A DNA stretch of 64,000 bases from Flavobacterium algicola. GTDB lineage: Bacteria > Bacteroidota > Bacteroidia > Flavobacteriales > Flavobacteriaceae. The notes under the pieces are model-generated. The model did no database searches. It had not been told where the DNA came from and was given only the letters and a program-made list of their open reading frames with translations. Positions within the stretch are counted from its first letter, which is position 1. Each line of letters begins with the position of its first letter. Location: positions 1,587,493-1,651,492 of the forward strand of contig NZ_JAJTUT010000001.1 of assembly GCF_022399565.1 (NCBI RefSeq). Reading direction: 5' to 3'. Shown one piece after another: positions 37,970 through 46,536 of the stretch. The position numbers were made by a program, and so were the translations under genes.

Positions 37970-39237
37970 GTCCCGAAAAAATAAAAAAAGATCCTTACGA
38001 AGCCTTGCGTTATAAGGAATTCAACACCTTTTTGCTTGTGCGTTTTGCCATGGTATTTGCCTGGTCTATGCAATTTATTGTCATAGAATGGCAAGTTTAC
38101 AGCATTACAAAAGACCCATTATCTCTAGGTTTAATTGGATTGATGGAGGTAATTCCAGCTGTTTCAATGGCCTTGTTTGCTGGTCATATAGTAGACCAGA
38201 AAGAAAAAAAAGGAATGTTACTCAAATGTATTCTTGCGTTCTCAGTTGTTAGCTTTGGACTTTTTTTATTAACATGGCCAACAATAATAGCAGACTACAA
38301 TATTGAAACCGTTTTGTATGCGATTTATTTTATGGTTTTTTTAGGTGGTCTAGTTCGTGCTTTTATCGGTCCAACTATTTTTTCATTCTTATCTTTAATT
38401 GTGCCCAAAAAAGTATATCCAAATGCAGCGACTTGGAGTAGTTCAGTTTGGCAAGTGGGATCTGTTGTTGGTCCTGCAGTTGCTGGATTTTCTATACATT
38501 TAATAGGGGTACATTGGTCTATGTGCTCTGTTTTTATTTGTTCTATTATGGCTTTATTGGCTTTGACACAAATTGCGGCCAAGCCTATTATGAACCCGAA
38601 AATAGGAGAGCCAATTATGCAAAGCTTAGGTGAAGGACTGAAGTTTGTTTTCAATAATAAAACAGTTTTAGGAGCTATTACATTAGACATGGTTGCTGTT
38701 CTGTTTGGTGGTGCCGTAGCTTTATTGCCAGTGTTCGCACAGGACATTTTAAAAGTAGGCCCGGAGGGTTTCGGATTTTTAAGGGCAGCTCCAGCAGTCG
38801 GGGCATTTTTGACTATGATAGTAACAGCTTACGTTCCGCTAAATAGTAATGCCGGTATGAAGCTGCTTATTGCCATTTTTGGTTTCGGAATCAGTATTAT
38901 CGTATTTGGACTTTCTTCTGTTTTCTGGATTTCATTAGTAGCATTATTTTTGAGCGGTGTATTTGACGGTATTTCTGTGGTAATTCGTCAAACTATTCTC
39001 TTCTTAAAAACGCCAGATCATATGCGTGGTAGAGTGTCTTCTGTTAATTCTATGTTTGTTGGATCTTCAAACGAACTAGGAGCATTCGAAAGCGGTCTAA
39101 CTGCTCGATTGATGGGTACGGTTACTGCAGTTGTATTTGGAGGTTGTATGACTGTGTTGGTAGTAATATTGACAGGTACATTTTCCCCAACTTTTAGAAA
39201 ATTAGATCTAAATGATGACATCGACGATAAGGAGTAA
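37966..39237 (+). CDS. MFS transporter
   Basis: A 423-residue major facilitator with about twelve membrane segments. It starts with FNTFLLVRFAMVFAWSMQFI and has the loop-2 type motif AGHIVDQKEKKGML; the FIGPTIFSFLSLIVPKKVYPNA and DGISVVIRQTILFLKTPDHMRGRVSSVNS segments place it near the EntS/MFS_3 exporter group. It may export a siderophore or other small molecule; no biosynthetic genes are adjacent. It overlaps the recJ stop by four bases and closes that operon. Confidence 0.88.
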   Translation: MSPEKIKKDPYEALRYKEFNTFLLVRFAMVFAWSMQFIVIEWQVYSITKDPLSLGLIGLMEVIPAVSMALFAGHIVDQKEKKGMLLKCILAFSVVSFGLFLLTWPTIIADYNIETVLYAIYFMVFLGGLVRAFIGPTIFSFLSLIVPKKVYPNAATWSSSVWQVGSVVGPAVAGFSIHLIGVHWSMCSVFICSIMALLALTQIAAKPIMNPKIGEPIMQSLGEGLKFVFNNKTVLGAITLDMVAVLFGGAVALLPVFAQDILKVGPEGFGFLRAAPAVGAFLTMIVTAYVPLNSNAGMKLLIAIFGFGISIIVFGLSSVFWISLVALFLSGVFDGISVVIRQTILFLKTPDHMRGRVSSVNSMFVGSSNELGAFESGLTARLMGTVTAVVFGGCMTVLVVILTGTFSPTFRKLDLNDDIDDKE

Positions 39238-39452
39238 CTACTGAGTAATACAGCTATATTTTTTAAGACTGAGCAGGCTGATTTTCTTATAACAGAAAAG
39301 TTCACCGGCTTTAGACTATTTCTTTGTGTAAAAAAGAAACATAAAGGATGCCATTTCACTTAGAGCTATTGACCTGTTTGTAGCTATAAAGCAATTTCGA
39401 TACTTAATAGTTCACCTATAGAAATTATTATATTTAAATATATATTTTACTA

Positions 39453-39490
39453 ATTATTCTTATTTAGAACAAATAAAAATAATATATTTG
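39453..39490 (+). promoter_or_regulatory. Promoter with AT-rich palindrome before the Cys-cluster protein gene
   Basis: Arms attattcttattt (39453-39465) and aaataaaaataat (39471-39483) are inverted repeats with 12 of 13 positions pairing, around agaac. The palindrome runs into a tatatttg -7 element at 39483-39490. The layout suggests a repressor operator over the core promoter; which regulator binds is unknown. Confidence 0.5.
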
Positions 39491-39509
39491 TGATAACAAT
39501 ATATTTATC

Positions 39510-39866
39510 ATGAAAGAAATACAAGAAATATATCAGAACGAATTTGGGGTTTCCTTTTATTGGATAGAGGAAGAGCAGACGAACACTAGTAAAGTACAGT
39601 TGGTCTTTAAAGAAACGGGTTTGCAACTTGAACCTAAAGAGTTAGTTGCATTTAAATGTTTAATAGAAGATAGTATTTCAAAAAATCATTGCTGCGATGA
39701 TTGTGATCTAAAAAATAGCTGCACCAAATATCTGCTTAAAACTCCTTTCAACGAGTTGGATTTGGCTATGTCAATTAATGAAATGGTTCAAATGAATAAT
39801 TTAGTTTCGACCACACTCTTCAAAATAGAGCTTGACGATTACCTATATGGTAATGGTAGAAACTAG
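39510..39866 (+). CDS. Small Cys-cluster protein of unknown function
   Basis: A 118-residue protein with no signal peptide or membrane segment. A central cluster HCCDDCDLKNSC (about 70-81) supplies four cysteines and a histidine, suggesting binding of zinc, iron or an iron-sulfur cluster. The preceding segment VQLVFKETGLQLEPKELVAF and the C-terminal helix complete a compact fold. I recognise no family with confidence. Its promoter overlaps an AT-rich palindrome at 39453-39483, so it is probably under specific control, perhaps by a metal regulator. Confidence 0.7.
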   Translation: MKEIQEIYQNEFGVSFYWIEEEQTNTSKVQLVFKETGLQLEPKELVAFKCLIEDSISKNHCCDDCDLKNSCTKYLLKTPFNELDLAMSINEMVQMNNLVSTTLFKIELDDYLYGNGRN

Positions 39867-39895
39867 CATTTATTTTAACTTTTCCTTGTTAGATT

Positions 39896-40234
39896 TTATC
39901 TTACAATTAATTTACGGGTAGCTGTAGCGTTATCTTCATTAATCTTAATAATGTAAACTCCCGGAGATAAACTAGAAATATTTAGCTCTCTACCGCTCAA
40001 TTGAGTTTGCAAAATTCTCTTACCTAATAGGTCAAAAATCACGATCTCTTTATTCAAATCATTTTTGGTTGCGATAGAAACTCTACCGTTACTTGCGGGA
40101 TTTGGATACAAATTTAGGCCTTCAATAGTAGCGCTATCTTGCGTTTTTGGTAATTGTTTATTTTCCTGAGCAGTAACGCTATAGGAGCAAATAAAAACCA
40201 TTAAGAGAATAGTATAAAAGTATTTTTGTGCCAT
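39896..40234 (-). CDS. T9SS type A sorting-domain protein with almost no other mature sequence
   Basis: The frame is open from 40312, but the upstream part reads through a terminator. The likely start is the Met at 40234, giving 112 residues with a signal peptide MAQKYFYTILLMVFICSYSVTAQ. After a short linker (ENKQLPKTQDSATI) the whole remainder is a type A T9SS C-terminal sorting domain: LNLYPNPASNGRVSI, VIFDLLGKRILQTQL, SSLSPGVYIIKI and TRKLIVR. The domain normally carries a large cargo. Here there is none, so the protein may be a remnant or a small surface anchor. It follows the beta-helix lipoprotein gene but is separated from it by a terminator. Confidence 0.8.
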   Translation of the reverse strand: MAQKYFYTILLMVFICSYSVTAQENKQLPKTQDSATIEGLNLYPNPASNGRVSIATKNDLNKEIVIFDLLGKRILQTQLSGRELNISSLSPGVYIIKINEDNATATRKLIVR

Positions 40235-40282
40235 CGCATATTTTTTGTTAAGTAAATATAAGTAAAAACAAATATTATACCA

Positions 40283-40317
40283 AAAAAAAATGCTCTCTTT
40301 TAAAGAGAGCATTTTTT
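40283..40317 (-). terminator. Terminator after the beta-helix lipoprotein gene
   Basis: The arms aaaaatgctctctt and aagagagcattttt pair across a two-base centre, with A-run and T-run flanks. It separates the lipoprotein gene from the T9SS mini-protein gene. Confidence 0.85.
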
Positions 40318-40350
40318 ATAATTAAAAGTCCGGTAGACTTGAATATTATA

Positions 40351-41481
40351 TTACAATTTTGTCCAAGCAGCCCAAACAGGTAATGTTGCACCTAAACCAG
40401 CACCAGTTTGAGTACTAGTATTGTAGAAAGCAGAAGTATTGTTTGCAGTTGCAAAGTTCATTCCGTTTACTTTAAATTCTCCTGCAGCAATTCTTGCAGT
40501 TGCTCCTGTATTAGTATCAAGTTTTGCAAGGACATCAATTCCGCTTACAAATAAGTTTGTGTATGTTTCAATTCCACCACCTTCTTTGAAGTTGATTGCT
40601 TTTTCAGATGCTGTAAATTTAGCTTCTGTTCCTTTTACAATAGAAATATTAGTAATTTTAGCATTTGTCATCGGCGTAGCGATATCATTTGCTCCGTTGT
40701 TAGAACCTTCTACACCTGCAAAAGATACTCCAGAAATGTAAACATTTGTAATTGTTCCAACATAACCATCTGCAAAATCTAATGAATCATCATAAGAGTT
40801 GATCAATACTAGGTTATTAGCATTTACTGCTCCACCAAAGAATTCAACTGCATCATCACCACTTTCAAAAGTGTAGATATTATTAACTACAGTTCCGCTA
40901 CCTACTCCAAAGAAAGAAACTCCGTTATATTCCTTAGAATCACTAAATTTTGATCCAGTGTATGAGATTTTCAAATAAGTGATTGATCCTGAATTGTCTG
41001 CATTGTTGTTTCCTCCGTATAACAAACCACCAACTTCAGATGTACCATTATCACCAGTGTTTACTTTTGCATCACCACAGATAATTAAACCTCCCCAGTT
41101 TCCTTCAGTAGGAGTTGCTTTTCCAGATGTCATTACTACTGGACTAGTTGCAGTACCATTTATGTTTATTTTTGCACCTCTTTCTACAGCAATAAAAATT
41201 GTTTTAGCCTCTTCTGCAGTTGCATCTGGGTCAGATTGAATTTTAGTTCCTGCAGGTATCGTCAAAGTGGCACCAGATCTTACTATAAGTCCTCCTGTTA
41301 ACGTGTAAGTTTTTGTAGCATCCAAAGTAATTGTTCCATTTGCTCCATCTGTACTATTTATGTCTCCTTGTAAATCATCTACTTTTAAAACAAAAGCATT
41401 TGAATCTGTTGTATCATCATTAGTACAACTTGTAAATGCAATAATTACTACCGATAATATTGCTGTAATTGATTTTTTCAT
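40351..41481 (-). CDS. Surface lipoprotein with beta-helix-like domain, partner of the TonB receptor
   Basis: The frame is open from 41529, but a promoter covers that region (see 41519-41573); the start MKKSITAILSVV at 41481 gives 376 residues and a lipobox ending at Cys19 (AFTSC). The mature protein has a Thr-rich start and then short repeated beta-rungs (TYTLTGGLIVRSGATLTIPA, GGLIICGDAKVN, ITYLKISYTG, VNNIYTFESGDDAVEFFGGA) typical of a right-handed beta-helix with acidic Asp-Asp pairs. It is encoded immediately downstream of a SusC-like receptor and has its own phased repeat promoter. A role in binding a phosphorus source at the cell surface is inferred. Confidence 0.75.
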   Translation of the reverse strand: MKKSITAILSVVIIAFTSCTNDDTTDSNAFVLKVDDLQGDINSTDGANGTITLDATKTYTLTGGLIVRSGATLTIPAGTKIQSDPDATAEEAKTIFIAVERGAKININGTATSPVVMTSGKATPTEGNWGGLIICGDAKVNTGDNGTSEVGGLLYGGNNNADNSGSITYLKISYTGSKFSDSKEYNGVSFFGVGSGTVVNNIYTFESGDDAVEFFGGAVNANNLVLINSYDDSLDFADGYVGTITNVYISGVSFAGVEGSNNGANDIATPMTNAKITNISIVKGTEAKFTASEKAINFKEGGGIETYTNLFVSGIDVLAKLDTNTGATARIAAGEFKVNGMNFATANNTSAFYNTSTQTGAGLGATLPVWAAWTKL

Positions 41482-41518
41482 TTTCTTGTTATTATTTTGT
41501 TTATATTTTTTAACATTA

Positions 41519-41573
41519 CAAAGGAACATTTTTAACCTTTTTACTACGTTAACTCATTATTACCATGTTGTTA
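41519..41573 (-). promoter_or_regulatory. Pho-box-like promoter of the beta-helix lipoprotein gene
   Basis: On the minus strand TAACA, TAATA and TAACG start at 41573, 41562 and 41551, exactly 11 bp apart. A -7-like TTCCTTTG starts at 41526, 25 bp after the last repeat start. The spacing matches the other five arrays in the island. Confidence 0.7.
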
Positions 41574-41633
41574 AATAATTTTAGTTTAAGACAATTGTGA
41601 ATAACATTAAATTTACATGCACTACTACTAACT

Positions 41634-41672
41634 AAAAAATCGGCTAGTCATCTTGTTGATAACTAGCCGATT
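41634..41672 (-). terminator. Terminator after the TonB receptor gene
   Basis: The arms aatcggctagt and actagccgatt pair perfectly; on the minus strand they are followed by a T-run. It makes the receptor gene a separate transcription unit from the lipoprotein gene. Confidence 0.85.
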
Positions 41673-41692
41673 TAGATGCTGCTTCTTTATTT

Positions 41693-44455
41693 TTAAAACT
41701 TATATTTTAAAGACAAACTTACGTTTGATCCTATTTTGTACGAGCTAGCTAGTACATCATCCGTCTTGATTACTGGTGCTTTACTTTGTTCTGTTACCCT
41801 TCTATAAGCAGGGTTTAAAATGTTTTTATAAGATAATCCTAAATTTAGCTTTTTAGTTAAATTCGTTTTGATGATTAGATCCAATCTGTTAACAGCTTTG
41901 TCTACTAAATTTCCTCTAGCAGAAGTTCCTAATACAGCCAGTTTATCAGATACGTAAGCATAGGTCATTGTTGCAGAGATATCTCTATCGTTTTTTAATT
42001 CTTTTAAAAAGGATATGTCAGCGTTAGCTAGAAAATCAGATGCGCCAGATAATTTAGAATCTGTAAAAGTGAAATTGGCACCAAATCCATTTTCGGTTAA
42101 GACTTTATTGTTACTTAAATCCTGATTTTGGTACATATAAGAACCATTAAATCCGAATGATAACTTGTCTTTTAAACCATTATCATTACTGATTTCGAAT
42201 ATATTTTTTCTGAATTCTAATTCTATACCGGCAACAACTGCTTTTTCTCCTGTATTTGCGTAGGTAATATTTCCAGATGAAGAGTTAGTGTACATCTCGT
42301 TGATTGGATTTTGAATAATCTTTCCAAAGGTTGTAAAAGATAAAATTTCATCAGAGCTAGGGTATAATTCCCAGCTTAAATCTACATTATAATTTGTTGA
42401 CGCATAAAGCTTGTCATTTCCTTCAAAACTTTGTCCCACTTCTTGGAAAAGGATTTTCACCTTTTCTTTAAATTGTGGTAAAGTGTATGTGTTACTTGCT
42501 GCAAATTTTAAATTTTGTTTATCATTCAATTTGTACTTTGCAATCACACTTGGTAAGAACTTTACTGGAGCATATGTTCTACTAGTACCATTTGGAGCAT
42601 CCAAACTTTCGTAATAAACATATTGTTCTATCTGTTCAAATCGACCACCTAAGATGACAGACAATTTATCGGTAAAATTGTATAATACGTTTCCATAAAC
42701 AGCATGAATGTTCAAATGTCCTTCGTAAAACTGAGAAAGTGGACTTGAGCTATCTCCATTAGAAAGATCAAAATTTGTTGCATTCAAGTACAAATCAGTG
42801 TTATGAAATCCTTCTACTGGAAAAGAAGTTTTATTTGTTTCTGGAAAAAACGAATACTGTTGCGAATCGAAGTTCACATTTTTCAACTTACCTGAATAAC
42901 CAAGAGTTGCTTTACCTTTCCATTCATCATCTGCTGATTTATTAAAATTGTACGATGCTGAAAGATTGGCAGAAATTTCTTTTTCTTCTAAGTTTTGGTA
43001 GTAACGGTGGTTGTTGATACTAGAGTTTTTGAAAAAAGTATAGTTTGTTGATCCATCCTCAGTAGGAACAAAAGTGTTTTGCATACGGTCAGGTATAGTG
43101 TTGTCTAGTACACTATAACCAACATTCCAGTTACCATTCCATCTTTCATTAAATTCATGTTTACCCATTAACTGATTTAATAATAATTCTGTTCTGTCAA
43201 ACGTACCACGTTTGATAAATCCAATTTGATCTAAACCAGAGAACTCAATATTAAAACCGTTGTATTCACTGTAATCTTGCGCAGTTGAATTTAAAAATAA
43301 GGTAGTGTAAAGAAGGGAATTTTTACTATTTATTTTATAATCAGCAGTACCCATAACAGTTGTATTGGTATTAAACTGATATGATTTTCTTAAATAATCA
43401 ACATTTGCAGATCCTTGAGCAGTAATGTTAGCTCTGTAAACACCTTCAAGATATCTGTTGTCTGCATCAAACGATGCTGTTACAAAAGCTCCTATAGAAC
43501 CGCTTTCTCCGATATTAAATTTTTTCCCTCCTGAAAGTGAAAAATTATTATTTAAAGTATTTTTCCTTTCCTGTCTATCCCAACTAGATGAATAATTGTA
43601 AGGTAATAGCGGATTGCTAGGAGCGCTCACATTTTTGAAACCTGAATAAGATGGACCGTCTTGTAAATAAAAATGATCTAATTTCATCACATTACTATTT
43701 CCTTCTAGACTTACACCCACTTGTACGTAAGGAGAGCCACTCATTTTCTTTGATACAATGTCTACATTTGCACCTCCAAAGTCAGCGTAGTTTTGCGACT
43801 CGAAAGTTTTACTAATACCTATTGATTCAACTATATCTGTTGAAAAAATATCTAAAATTATATTTTTATTCGCTGGATTATTAGAAGGCAATGGTAATCC
43901 ATTTAGAGTAGTTACATTGTAACGATCTCCTAGACCTCTTACAAAGACGCTACCGCTACCTTCTTGCTTAGAAACACCACTAATTTTGGTAACAGCTGCA
44001 GCTACATCACTAACACCTTTACGGGTTAATTCTTGAGCGCCAATGCTTTGTTTGATTTCTACCGCTTTCTTTTGGTCTAGCAATAAGGCAGATTCTTTTT
44101 GTCTGTTTATGGTTGCAGCCTTAATAACTACATCTTCTAGCTTGTAACCTCCAGAAGACAAAGCTTTGTTGATTGTTACTGTTTGTCCTGCAACTACGGT
44201 TACTGCTGTTTCTATTGGTTCGTAACCTACAAAGCTAAATTGTATTGTGTAAGTTCCAGGATTGATACTGATACTATATTTACCGGCAATATCAGTTGTG
44301 GTATTAGCACTTGTTCCTTTGACAATTACGTTAGCAAAAGGTAATGTTTCGTTGTTAGATTCTTTATCGGTTAATACTCCTGTTATCGTTCCTTTACTCT
44401 GTGAATAAGACAGCGAACAGATTAAAAATGCGAAAATCAATAATTTAAGTTTCAT
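41693..44455 (-). CDS. TonB-dependent receptor with carboxypeptidase-regulatory-like N-domain
   Basis: The 920-residue protein has a signal peptide (about 1-18), a CarboxypepD_reg-like domain (about 22-105, ITGVLTDKESNNETLPFANV), a plug domain (about 125-235, GVSDVAAAVTKISGVSKQEG, VRGLGDRYNVTTLNGLPLPS), and a large outer-membrane barrel ending in an aromatic LSLKYKF. It imports a ligand using TonB energy. Six phased Pho-box-like repeats precede it, and phoB-phoR begins divergently at 44682, so a phosphate-related ligand (an organic phosphate or phosphorylated nutrient) is likely but inferred. It is monocistronic by its terminator. Confidence 0.9.
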   Translation of the reverse strand: MKLKLLIFAFLICSLSYSQSKGTITGVLTDKESNNETLPFANVIVKGTSANTTTDIAGKYSISINPGTYTIQFSFVGYEPIETAVTVVAGQTVTINKALSSGGYKLEDVVIKAATINRQKESALLLDQKKAVEIKQSIGAQELTRKGVSDVAAAVTKISGVSKQEGSGSVFVRGLGDRYNVTTLNGLPLPSNNPANKNIILDIFSTDIVESIGISKTFESQNYADFGGANVDIVSKKMSGSPYVQVGVSLEGNSNVMKLDHFYLQDGPSYSGFKNVSAPSNPLLPYNYSSSWDRQERKNTLNNNFSLSGGKKFNIGESGSIGAFVTASFDADNRYLEGVYRANITAQGSANVDYLRKSYQFNTNTTVMGTADYKINSKNSLLYTTLFLNSTAQDYSEYNGFNIEFSGLDQIGFIKRGTFDRTELLLNQLMGKHEFNERWNGNWNVGYSVLDNTIPDRMQNTFVPTEDGSTNYTFFKNSSINNHRYYQNLEEKEISANLSASYNFNKSADDEWKGKATLGYSGKLKNVNFDSQQYSFFPETNKTSFPVEGFHNTDLYLNATNFDLSNGDSSSPLSQFYEGHLNIHAVYGNVLYNFTDKLSVILGGRFEQIEQYVYYESLDAPNGTSRTYAPVKFLPSVIAKYKLNDKQNLKFAASNTYTLPQFKEKVKILFQEVGQSFEGNDKLYASTNYNVDLSWELYPSSDEILSFTTFGKIIQNPINEMYTNSSSGNITYANTGEKAVVAGIELEFRKNIFEISNDNGLKDKLSFGFNGSYMYQNQDLSNNKVLTENGFGANFTFTDSKLSGASDFLANADISFLKELKNDRDISATMTYAYVSDKLAVLGTSARGNLVDKAVNRLDLIIKTNLTKKLNLGLSYKNILNPAYRRVTEQSKAPVIKTDDVLASSYKIGSNVSLSLKYKF

Positions 44456-44475
44456 ACTCTTGGTTAAATTTTTTG

Positions 44476-44552
44476 CAAAGTAAGGGTACCTCTGTAAAGT
44501 TCAAGTTAACCACTTGTTACGAATATGTTTGGTTAATATTATCAAAATGTTA
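44476..44552 (-). promoter_or_regulatory. Pho-box-like promoter of the TonB receptor gene, six repeats
   Basis: Minus-strand repeats start at 44552 (TAACA), 44541 (TAATA), 44530 (AAACA), 44519 (TAACA), 44508 (TAACT) and 44497 (TTACA), each exactly 11 bp apart. TTACTTTG, a near -7 element, starts at 44483, 14 bp after the last repeat start. Confidence 0.75.
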
Positions 44553-44665
44553 TGAGATTAAATTAATGTAAACCTTACTTTTTGTCGATTATTTTATTGT
44601 TATATTTACCATCGCAATTGTAATCATTAAGTTTAATAATAGGAGTATAGCTTATGATTTAAGTC

Positions 44666-44673
44666 TAATTTTG
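44666..44673 (+). promoter_or_regulatory. -7 promoter element of phoB
   Basis: Taattttg matches TAnnTTTG. It ends only 8 bp before the ATG, so the transcript would begin at or within a few bases of the start codon. No phased repeats are seen upstream. Confidence 0.6.
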
Positions 44674-44681
44674 CCATAATT

Positions 44682-45365
44682 ATGAAAAACAAGAACACTA
44701 AGATTTTATTAGTTGACGACGAGCCGGATATTTTAGAAATTGTAGGGTACAACCTTGCACAAGAGGGTTATCAAATCTTTACTGCAGCTAATGGTAAAGA
44801 AGCAATAACAAAAGCCAAAAAAGAAATTCCAGATTTAATCATTATGGATGTGATGATGCCCGAAATGGATGGTATGGAAGCTTGTGAAAATATTAGAAAA
44901 ATTCCAGAATTAAGCAATGTTATTATTACCTTTTTAACTGCTAGAAGTGAGGATTATTCTCAAGTGGCAGGTTTTGATGTTGGTGCAGATGATTATATCA
45001 CAAAACCAATCAAACCAAAATTGTTGGTAAGTAAAGTAAAAGCATTATTAAGAAGACTAGTCGAAGCTGATCAAGATAGTGAAACTCTTAATGTAGGTGG
45101 AATCGAAATTAACCGTGAGGAATATAAAATTGTCATGGAAGGAAGAGAGATTTCCTTACCAAGAAAGGAATTTGAACTCTTTTATCTATTAGCATCAAAA
45201 CCTGGAAAAGTTTTTAAACGCGATGAAATTCTAGACAAAGTTTGGGGTAATGAAGTGGTTGTTGGCGGAAGAACTATCGATGTTCATATTCGAAAATTAA
45301 GAGAAAAAATTGGCGAAGAATTATTTAAAACTATTAAAGGTGTTGGATACAAATTTGAAGTCTAA
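44682..45365 (+). CDS. phoB: Response regulator, PhoB-like (OmpR family)
   Basis: A 227-residue two-domain regulator. The receiver has the acidic pair in LLVDDEPDILE, phospho-acceptor Asp56 in IIMDVMMPEMDG, and the conserved Lys in DYITKPIKPK. The C-terminal winged helix (about 130-227) has EISLPRKEFELFYLLASKPG and RTIDVHIRKLREKIG. PhoB proteins bind direct repeats of 11-bp period, matching the arrays in this island. It is followed 92 bp later by its probable kinase, with a small hairpin in between. Assignment to phosphate control rests on the neighbourhood. Confidence 0.85.
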   Translation: MKNKNTKILLVDDEPDILEIVGYNLAQEGYQIFTAANGKEAITKAKKEIPDLIIMDVMMPEMDGMEACENIRKIPELSNVIITFLTARSEDYSQVAGFDVGADDYITKPIKPKLLVSKVKALLRRLVEADQDSETLNVGGIEINREEYKIVMEGREISLPRKEFELFYLLASKPGKVFKRDEILDKVWGNEVVVGGRTIDVHIRKLREKIGEELFKTIKGVGYKFEV

Positions 45366-45413
45366 GTTCGAATTTTAAACACACTTCTTTATATTTACAT
45401 AAAAGAAAAAATC

Positions 45414-45437
45414 AAAATGGGCTTTATGCCCATTTTT
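45414..45437 (+). terminator. Hairpin between phoB and phoR
   Basis: The arms aaatgggc and gcccattt enclose tttat and are followed by T residues. It may reduce phoR expression relative to phoB, or end the phoB transcript. Confidence 0.65.
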
Positions 45438-45457
45438 ACTATATACGCAATAAGTTA

Positions 45458-46525
45458 ATGAAAATCAGTTTTAAAAAAACCTACAAATTCGCAATAAAAT
45501 CATCTTTCTATATCAGTCTCTTCTCGACAGGTTTTGTGATTTTATTGGTAGCTGCTATGTTTCCGTCCACCTTTAATGGGTTATTATGGTTTGGTTTGGT
45601 TTTTAGCGTGATTCTGTTTGGTTTTTCTTTTTTGGTCATTCAATATAGAGTGGAGCGGTTTATATACAGGCGTGTCAAGAAAATTTATGATGACGTCTCC
45701 TTACTTGAATCGAGCACTTTGATTAATCAACCCATCACGACAGATATGGAAACATTGACGCGAGAGGTGAAAAAGTTTGCCACCGATAAAAAATTAGAAA
45801 TTGAATTATTGCAAGTGCGTGAAGAATACCGTAGGGACTTTTTGGGTAATGTTTCCCATGAGTTAAAGACACCACTATTTACCGTTCAAGGATATATTTC
45901 TACTTTGCTTGACGGAGCAATGGAAGACAAATTGATTCGAAAAAAATATTTAAAACGTGCCGAAAAAGGAGTAGAGCGCCTTATTTATATTGTTGAAGAT
46001 TTAGATATGATTACTAAATTGGAAGCAGGTGACTTGAATTTAGAATATTCAGAGTTTGATATTTTCGAATTAATTCAGAATGTTTTTGATCTTTTAGAGA
46101 TGAAAGCAGAAAAAAAGAATATCACTTTGTCGTTTGATAACAATACTGCTTTGCCTAATTATGTAAGAGGTGATCGTGATCGTATTCAGCAAGTAATTGA
46201 AAATTTAATTATAAATTCAATAAAATACGGACGAGAAAACGGAACGACAGAAGTTTCGGTTGTAAACTTGACCAAGAAAAAAATATTAGTTCGAATAAGT
46301 GATGATGGTGGCGGAATTGAAAAACAACACCTTCCAAGACTTTTCGAGCGCTTTTATCGTGTAAATAAAAGTGGATCTAGAGAGGAAGGTGGTTCTGGTC
46401 TTGGATTGGCAATTGTAAAGCACATTGTTGAAGCGCACAAAGAAAAAATTTATGTCGAAAGTGAATTTGGAATTGGCTCTGAATTTTCTTTTACCTTAGA
46501 AAGACCAGTGGTTAAGAAGCATTAG
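45458..46525 (+). CDS. phoR: Sensor histidine kinase, PhoR-like
   Basis: The 355-residue kinase has two membrane segments (about 16-36 and 41-62) with almost no periplasmic loop between them, as in PhoR proteins that sense through the Pst transporter. A coiled linker follows, with no recognisable PAS domain. The HisKA motif is FLGNVSHELKTPLF (His134), and the ATPase carries VIENLIINSIKYG, ISDDGGGIEKQHL, LFERFYRV and EEGGSGLGLAIVKHI. It should autophosphorylate and pass phosphate to the PhoB-like regulator. It is convergent with the sbtA-like gene, 11 bp away. Confidence 0.88.
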   Translation: MKISFKKTYKFAIKSSFYISLFSTGFVILLVAAMFPSTFNGLLWFGLVFSVILFGFSFLVIQYRVERFIYRRVKKIYDDVSLLESSTLINQPITTDMETLTREVKKFATDKKLEIELLQVREEYRRDFLGNVSHELKTPLFTVQGYISTLLDGAMEDKLIRKKYLKRAEKGVERLIYIVEDLDMITKLEAGDLNLEYSEFDIFELIQNVFDLLEMKAEKKNITLSFDNNTALPNYVRGDRDRIQQVIENLIINSIKYGRENGTTEVSVVNLTKKKILVRISDDGGGIEKQHLPRLFERFYRVNKSGSREEGGSGLGLAIVKHIVEAHKEKIYVESEFGIGSEFSFTLERPVVKKH

Positions 46526-46536
46526 TTCCATCTTTA

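Noticed and set aside
44581..44681. A Pho-box array before phoB
   Set aside because: TAATC and TAATA occur 13 bp apart, not 11, and are out of phase with the -7 element.
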